A stretch of 8,864 bases of DNA, from assembly GCA_030637505.1 (NCBI GenBank), contig DAOWGJ010000110.1, forward strand, positions 1-8,864, given 5' to 3'. Positions 5,410 through 8,864 of the stretch are shown piece by piece. The stretch's first letter is position 1. Each line of letters starts with the position of its first letter. Source of the stretch: Holophagae bacterium. Its GTDB lineage: Bacteria; Acidobacteriota; Thermoanaerobaculia; Thermoanaerobaculales; Sulfomarinibacteraceae. The notes beneath the pieces were generated by a model, which was given only the letters and a program-made list of their open reading frames with translations, was not told the DNA's origin and made no database searches. Both the position numbers and the translations under genes were made by a program.

Positions 5410-5437
5410 TTATTCCTTATCCCTGATCCCTGAATCC
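5410..5437. repeat. Heptanucleotide tandem array (TKATYCC-type)
   Basis: Four consecutive 7-bp units, TTATTCC, TTATCCC, TGATCCC and TGAATCC, lie 31 bp upstream of the PepSY gene start. This is a second, sequence-unrelated heptamer array in the window. It may fall in the 5' untranslated leader of the following gene. The remaining spacer (5312-5409) shows no gene and no convincing promoter. Confidence 0.6.
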
Positions 5438-5468
5438 TCGCTTCATATTTGAAGCAGTAGGAGGCTCT

Positions 5469-6026
5469 GTGGCCAAGGTAACTTTTCGAAAGACGATCAT
5501 CGCCGTTCATCGGGACGTCGGCTACTTCTTTGCCGGCCTGACGGTGCTCTACGCGATCTCGGGTGTGGCGGTCAACCACATCGAGGACTGGAATCCCAAC
5601 TACACCGTAACGCACACCGAAAGATCTATCGGAGATCTTGGGAAAATCCCGGATGACGGAATAGCCGCAGAGGTACTGGGACGTTTGGGCATCAAGGAGA
5701 AGCCCAAGGCCGCGGTCCGAATGTCGGAGAAGGAATATCGGATCTTCTTGGAAGACCGTACCCTGCACGTGGCAACCCCTTCGGGTCAGATCATCGATGA
5801 GCTGGTGTCGCGGCGGGCGGGCTTTTTTCACGTCAACTACCTCCACCTCAACCACGCCAAGGGTTTGTGGACCTGGTTCGCCGATATCTACGCCGTCGGT
5901 CTTCTAATCCTCGCCATGACCGGGATCTTCATCATCACCGGTAAAAAGGGTCTTGGCGGGAGAGGTCGACGGCTGCTGATTGCGGGAACGGCCATCCCGC
6001 TGATCTTTTTACTTCTCAAGACCTGA
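5469..6026 (+). CDS. PepSY-associated transmembrane protein
   Basis: Predicted 185-aa inner-membrane protein of the PepSY_TM-like group. Helix 1 (about 17-36) follows IAVHRDVGYFFAGL and ends in GVAVNHIEDWNPNY, a stretch typical of this family. An extracytoplasmic PepSY-like region of about 100 residues (40-135) follows, then FHVNYLHLNHAKGLW (120-134), helix 2 (138-157) and helix 3 (168-184). Histidines H14, H37, H121, H126 and H129 sit at membrane edges and could be haem or metal ligands, as proposed for some PepSY_TM iron reductases; that is inference. The length is about half that of large PepSY_TM proteins, with one PepSY region. The start is GTG 5469, supported by AGGAGG at 5459-5464 with 4-bp spacing. 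It follows the DUF4920 gene on the same strand. Confidence 0.85.
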   Translation: MAKVTFRKTIIAVHRDVGYFFAGLTVLYAISGVAVNHIEDWNPNYTVTHTERSIGDLGKIPDDGIAAEVLGRLGIKEKPKAAVRMSEKEYRIFLEDRTLHVATPSGQIIDELVSRRAGFFHVNYLHLNHAKGLWTWFADIYAVGLLILAMTGIFIITGKKGLGGRGRRLLIAGTAIPLIFLLLKT

Positions 6027-6085
6027 GGCGTTCCCGGCCAGGCTGTCACCGGTACATGCCGTGGTGCACTGGGCTTCATGGATTC

Positions 6086-6141
6086 TGGGCCAAGGCCCAC
6101 CCTACAAGGCATCGTGAATCCGTAGGGTGGGCCTTGGCCCA
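6086..6141. repeat. REP-like inverted repeat, perfect 20-bp arms
   Basis: Left arm TGGGCCAAGGCCCACCCTAC (6086-6105) and right arm 6122-6141 are exact reverse complements around a 16-base loop (AAGGCATCGTGAATCC). It sits between the PepSY stop and the kinase start. No T-run follows on either side, so it is better viewed as a REP-like repeat than a classical terminator, though the RNA hairpin would be very stable. Its inner arm ends (CCTACAAGG ... GTAGG) resemble those of the repeat at 8671-8733. Confidence 0.7.
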
Positions 6142-6209
6142 CCAAATGCTGAGAGTTGGAGACGTCTTTTCCTCTTGCCATGAACTGCCGTTAGTGGCAT
6201 CGTGTCCCC

Positions 6210-7298
6210 ATGTCGAATGAACCACAGCAACTGAGTTCGGACGAGCGGGAAGAACTGGAGGCTCTCCGGGAACAAGTCGGAGAATTCAAAGACATCATCC
6301 GGTGCCTTCCGATTGGTCTCATCTTCGTCGATGCCGACGACAATGTAGCTATCGCCAACCCGATTGGGGCTGAAATTCGTTGCGTTGGGGACCGCCTCGG
6401 GGGCTCCGTCGCGGACTGTCATCCCGCCGGGACACACACAACCTTGGAACAGGTGATGCAGCGCTTTCGCGATGAACCACAGATGCAGGATCACCCGATC
6501 GTCCTGGAGCGAATGCAACGATACGAGGTGACCTATTCCCGAGTGGCCAAGCCCGACGGGGAGTATCGTGGCGTTCTGTGGCTCTCCCACGACATCAGCA
6601 GCCGCAAGAAGCTCGAGCGGGAACTGATGCATGCCGAACGTCTCGCAGGCCTGGGCCGCATGGCCGCCAAGGTTGCTCACGACATCAAGAACCCGTTGAA
6701 TGCGATCCAGGGAGCTGCGCATTTTCTACAGAAGGACGATGGCGCAAGCGAGCATTCTGAAGAGTTGACGACGATGATCAAGGACCAGGTCGGTCGAATC
6801 GCTGCTCTTGTCACGCACCTCAACGAGCTGACTCGGCCATTTGAATTGACGTTGGCGCCGGTCGATCTCGACAAGGCGGTTCGGGATCAGCTGAATGCAT
6901 GTTCGGTCTCCCATCCGGGCGTCCGATGGTCTCTCGAGGTTGATTCCGGCTTCGATGGGCAGGTTCAGGTTGACCGGACATTGCTGGAACGACTGGTGTG
7001 GAACGCCGCCGAGAACGCCTGTCTTTCTATGGATGGCGCCGGAAGGTTGGAGGTCCGCATTCGCAGGCATCACGAGGAGGATGCCGGCTGGGTCGATGTT
7101 GAGTTCGAGGACTCCGGGCCGGGATTTCCGGCCGAAGTGATGCAGAATCTTTTCCAACCATTTTTGACGACTCGTGAGAACGGCACAGGCCTGGGCCTGA
7201 CAATCATGCGGGAGATCTGCCTGCTGCATGGCGGCGATCTTACGATCGACAATACGGACACCGGGGCCTTGGTAACGGCCCGGCTGAGTGCAAGGTGA
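6210..7298 (+). CDS. Cytosolic PAS sensor histidine kinase (NtrB-like)
   Basis: Predicted 362-aa sensor kinase that autophosphorylates on histidine and passes phosphate to the regulator encoded 4 bp downstream. A short coiled-coil start (about 8-28) leads into a PAS domain (about 28-130) with ADCHPAGTHTTLEQV (68-82) and DGEYRGVLWLSHDIS, close to the PAS domain of DUF438/PAS_10 proteins. The HisKA domain has the H-box VAHDIKNPLNAI with phospho-acceptor H157. The ATPase domain has the N-box (N265, NAAENA), G1 (DSGPGF, 301-306) and G2 (GTGLGL, 325-330). There is no membrane segment, so the signal is cytosolic; C58, C70 and H71 could bind a cofactor, but this is speculation. ATG 6210 has no clear Shine-Dalgarno sequence. 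The layout matches NtrB-type partners of sigma-54 regulators. Confidence 0.92.
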   Translation: MSNEPQQLSSDEREELEALREQVGEFKDIIRCLPIGLIFVDADDNVAIANPIGAEIRCVGDRLGGSVADCHPAGTHTTLEQVMQRFRDEPQMQDHPIVLERMQRYEVTYSRVAKPDGEYRGVLWLSHDISSRKKLERELMHAERLAGLGRMAAKVAHDIKNPLNAIQGAAHFLQKDDGASEHSEELTTMIKDQVGRIAALVTHLNELTRPFELTLAPVDLDKAVRDQLNACSVSHPGVRWSLEVDSGFDGQVQVDRTLLERLVWNAAENACLSMDGAGRLEVRIRRHHEEDAGWVDVEFEDSGPGFPAEVMQNLFQPFLTTRENGTGLGLTIMREICLLHGGDLTIDNTDTGALVTARLSAR

Positions 7299-7302
7299 AG
7301 TA

Positions 7303-8649
7303 ATGCCGGTGAGAGTGCTGATTGTCGAGGATGAGACCGCTGCGGCGAGAGTGATCGGCCTCAACCTCGAAAGAGAGAGTTTCACCATTCGGTCGGTCCG
7401 GACGGCCGCTGACGGCCTCCGTCTTATTCCTGATTTTCATCCCGACGTCATCCTGACGGATTATCGGATGCCGGGGATGAACGGCCTGGAGCTGATGATC
7501 GAGAGTCGGCGGGAGTGGCCCCTGATCCCTGTGATTCTGATGACGGGTCAGGGTGACGAGCGCCTGGCCGTTCGGTGTATGAACGAGGGGGCCTTCACCT
7601 ACCTTGCAAAGCCTCTGGACTACGACGAACTGGCCTTGATGTGCCGTCGGGCGGCAGAGATGCACCAGCTGCGCTGTCGTCTCGATCTTGCCGACAGTCT
7701 GGAGTTGGGGCATGGCCTGGTGGGTGAGGCGCCGGCAATCCGCCAGTTGCGCAAGTTGATCACCGAGGTAGCATCGACCGACGTCACGATCCTGGTTCGG
7801 GGTGAGACCGGAACCGGCAAGGAAGTTGTCGCGCGGGCGATTCATGCCGCATCCGAGCGGTCGAAGGGCCCGTTCGTCGCCATCAACTGTTCGGCCATCC
7901 CCGAGACTCTTCTGGAGGCGGAACTCTTCGGCCATGAGAGAGGGGCGTTCACCGGTGCTGACCGGAAACGGGCAGGCCGTTTCCAGGCGGCGTCCGGGGG
8001 CACCCTGATGCTCGATGAGATTGGTGATCTGCCGGCGGCCCTCCAACCGAAATTGTTGCGGGTCTTGGAGGAAAGAGCCGTGACGCCGCTGGGGGCCGAT
8101 CGGTCCCTGGCGGTCGATTTTCGACTGGTTACGGCGACCCACCAGCCGCTCGAAAAGTTGGTGGAACAGGGGGAGTTTCGTCAGGATCTGTTTTACCGGC
8201 TCAACGTGGTTCCGCTGGTCATTCCTCCATTGAGGGAGCGGCGGGAGGACATCCCGCGCCTGGCTTCCAGGTTCGCGGGCCGGATCGCCACCAAGCACGG
8301 CAAGTCCATCCGAAACCTGACGCCTGAACTCATCGAATGGCTCAAGTCCCAAGAATGGGAAGGCAACGTTCGGGAGTTGGAAAACGTCATCGAACGCCTG
8401 GTGATCTTCTGTACCAACGGTGTCTTACACCTGCCCGAGGAGGGCATTGAGTCCGCGATCCTGCCTCCCTACCGTGAGGAGAAGGATCGGGTGTTGTGTC
8501 AGTTCGAGCGGCAATACCTGGCGACTGCGTTGAAACTGTCCAAAGGGCGTCTGTCCGAAGTCACCGACCGGACCGGGCTGTCAACCCGCCAGCTCTACAA
8601 TCTGATGAAGAAACACGATTTGGAAAAAGAAGATTTCTTTGTCGTATAG
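7303..8649 (+). CDS. Sigma-54-dependent response regulator, NtrC family
   Basis: Predicted 448-aa transcription activator. The receiver domain (1-120) has E9/D10, phospho-acceptor D53 (ILTDYRMPG), T81 and K103. The AAA+ domain (about 138-360) has Walker A GETGTGKE (167-174), an intact sigma-54-contacting GAFTGA (214-219), Walker B TLMLDEIGD (234-242) and the arginine-finger region FRQDLFYRLN. A Fis-type helix-turn-helix (about 413-438, RLSEVTDRTGLSTRQLYNLM) binds DNA. All catalytic motifs are intact, so it should activate sigma-54 promoters when phosphorylated by the upstream kinase. The start is ATG 7303, preceded by AAGGTGA, which also contains the kinase stop codon; an in-frame GTG at 7288 overlapping the kinase is less likely. 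Target promoters were not found in this window. The pair forms a two-gene operon. Confidence 0.95.
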   Translation: MPVRVLIVEDETAAARVIGLNLERESFTIRSVRTAADGLRLIPDFHPDVILTDYRMPGMNGLELMIESRREWPLIPVILMTGQGDERLAVRCMNEGAFTYLAKPLDYDELALMCRRAAEMHQLRCRLDLADSLELGHGLVGEAPAIRQLRKLITEVASTDVTILVRGETGTGKEVVARAIHAASERSKGPFVAINCSAIPETLLEAELFGHERGAFTGADRKRAGRFQAASGGTLMLDEIGDLPAALQPKLLRVLEERAVTPLGADRSLAVDFRLVTATHQPLEKLVEQGEFRQDLFYRLNVVPLVIPPLRERREDIPRLASRFAGRIATKHGKSIRNLTPELIEWLKSQEWEGNVRELENVIERLVIFCTNGVLHLPEEGIESAILPPYREEKDRVLCQFERQYLATALKLSKGRLSEVTDRTGLSTRQLYNLMKKHDLEKEDFFVV

Positions 8650-8670
8650 GAATCAACCCAGAATGAAAAG

Positions 8671-8733
8671 CAGGCCCTGAAGGACCTGCCTACAAGGGCC
8701 TGACCTTCCTGTAGGCGGGTCCTTCACAGGCTG
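8671..8733. repeat. REP-like inverted repeat after the regulator gene
   Basis: TGAAGGACCTGCCTACA (8678-8694) pairs with 8710-8726 at 16 of 17 positions; an extended 24-bp arm (8671-8694 with 8710-8733) matches at 20 of 24. The loop is 15 bases. It starts 22 bp after the stop and could protect or end the operon transcript, but it lacks a T-run. Its core CCTACAAGG ... TGTAGG resembles the repeat at 6086-6141, so the operon is flanked by related elements. Confidence 0.6.
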
Positions 8734-8864
8734 TCTAAAAACATCTGGGACGCAATCTCTAAACTGACATAGACATAAAAACCGAAATCGCTGTTATCGA
8801 CTCCAAATTGCGGAAATAGCTTATAATGAATTATGTCATACGAGATCGAAGCAGATCGCAATCA
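8734..8864 (+). other. AT-rich end region with TATAAT box and possible gene start
   Basis: This stretch is clearly richer in A/T than the rest of the window. TATAAT occurs at 8822-8827 but no good -35 box lies 16-18 bases before it. ATG at 8833 opens a frame (MSYEIEADRN) that runs off the window, and ATG 8826 opens another. With the TATAAT box used, transcription would start around the first of these codons, so either is uncertain. The composition change may mark an upstream regulatory region or a boundary to imported DNA. Confidence 0.25.

Noticed and set aside
6086..6141. Classical rho-independent terminator for the PepSY gene
   Set aside because: The hairpin is perfect but has no following T-run, and its sequence type recurs elsewhere, so a REP-like repeat fits better.
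7240..8352. 370-aa open frame on the minus strand opposite the sigma-54 regulator
   Set aside because: It is the antisense of a fully intact NtrC-type gene, is rich in Arg/Gln/Pro as expected from a GC-rich shadow frame, and shows no recognisable domain.

Overview
The window is about 60% GC chromosomal DNA from a bacterium, most likely a free-living Gram-negative from a deep lineage such as Acidobacteriota (Thermoanaerobaculia-like) or a neighbouring phylum. This placement rests on style, not on a marker gene. The clues are a secreted protein ending in an LFFDGFE tail, a family of short intergenic repeats, an NtrC-type sigma-54 regulator, and a DUF4920 protein next to a PepSY-type membrane protein. 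I see no rRNA, tRNA, CRISPR array, phage gene or intact insertion sequence.

Layout. 129-2920 (minus strand) is a tight gene cluster: an ECF sigma factor, then an anti-sigma factor with two zinc-binding modules (TGATG overlap), then a proline-rich polytopic membrane protein (ATGA overlap), and 70 bp further on a secreted protein. 3021-3684 holds a convergent pair, a small NifU-type Fe-S scaffold protein (plus) and a PerR/Fur-type regulator (minus), separated by 19 bp that carry a perfect 16-bp palindrome. 3755-3938 is a 184-bp non-autonomous transposon-like element with 15-bp inverted ends flanked by TTAA. 3985-4662 is radC. 4753-5217 is an exported DUF4920 protein and 5469-6026 a PepSY-associated membrane protein. 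6210-8649 is a soluble NtrB-like histidine kinase followed after 4 bp by an NtrC-like sigma-54 response regulator. The last 215 bp hold an inverted repeat and an AT-rich stretch that may start the next gene.

How the genes fit together. The sigma/anti-sigma/membrane-protein operon looks like a self-contained envelope-sensing switch. The kinase-regulator pair is a complete cytosolic sigma-54 signalling unit whose sensor is a DUF438-like PAS domain; its target is not visible here. NifU-like, PerR/Fur, DUF4920 and PepSY proteins give the middle a loose iron/redox flavour, but they are not one operon.

The most distinctive feature is the density of short intergenic repeats: two heptanucleotide arrays, a palindromic AGCTGACAGCT family that supplies the last codon and stop of two genes, hairpin clusters, REP-like inverted repeats on both sides of the two-component operon, and the TTAA element. 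I found no clear evidence of a wholly new system. The best leads are the duplicated zinc-finger anti-sigma factor with its membrane partner, and the repeat families.
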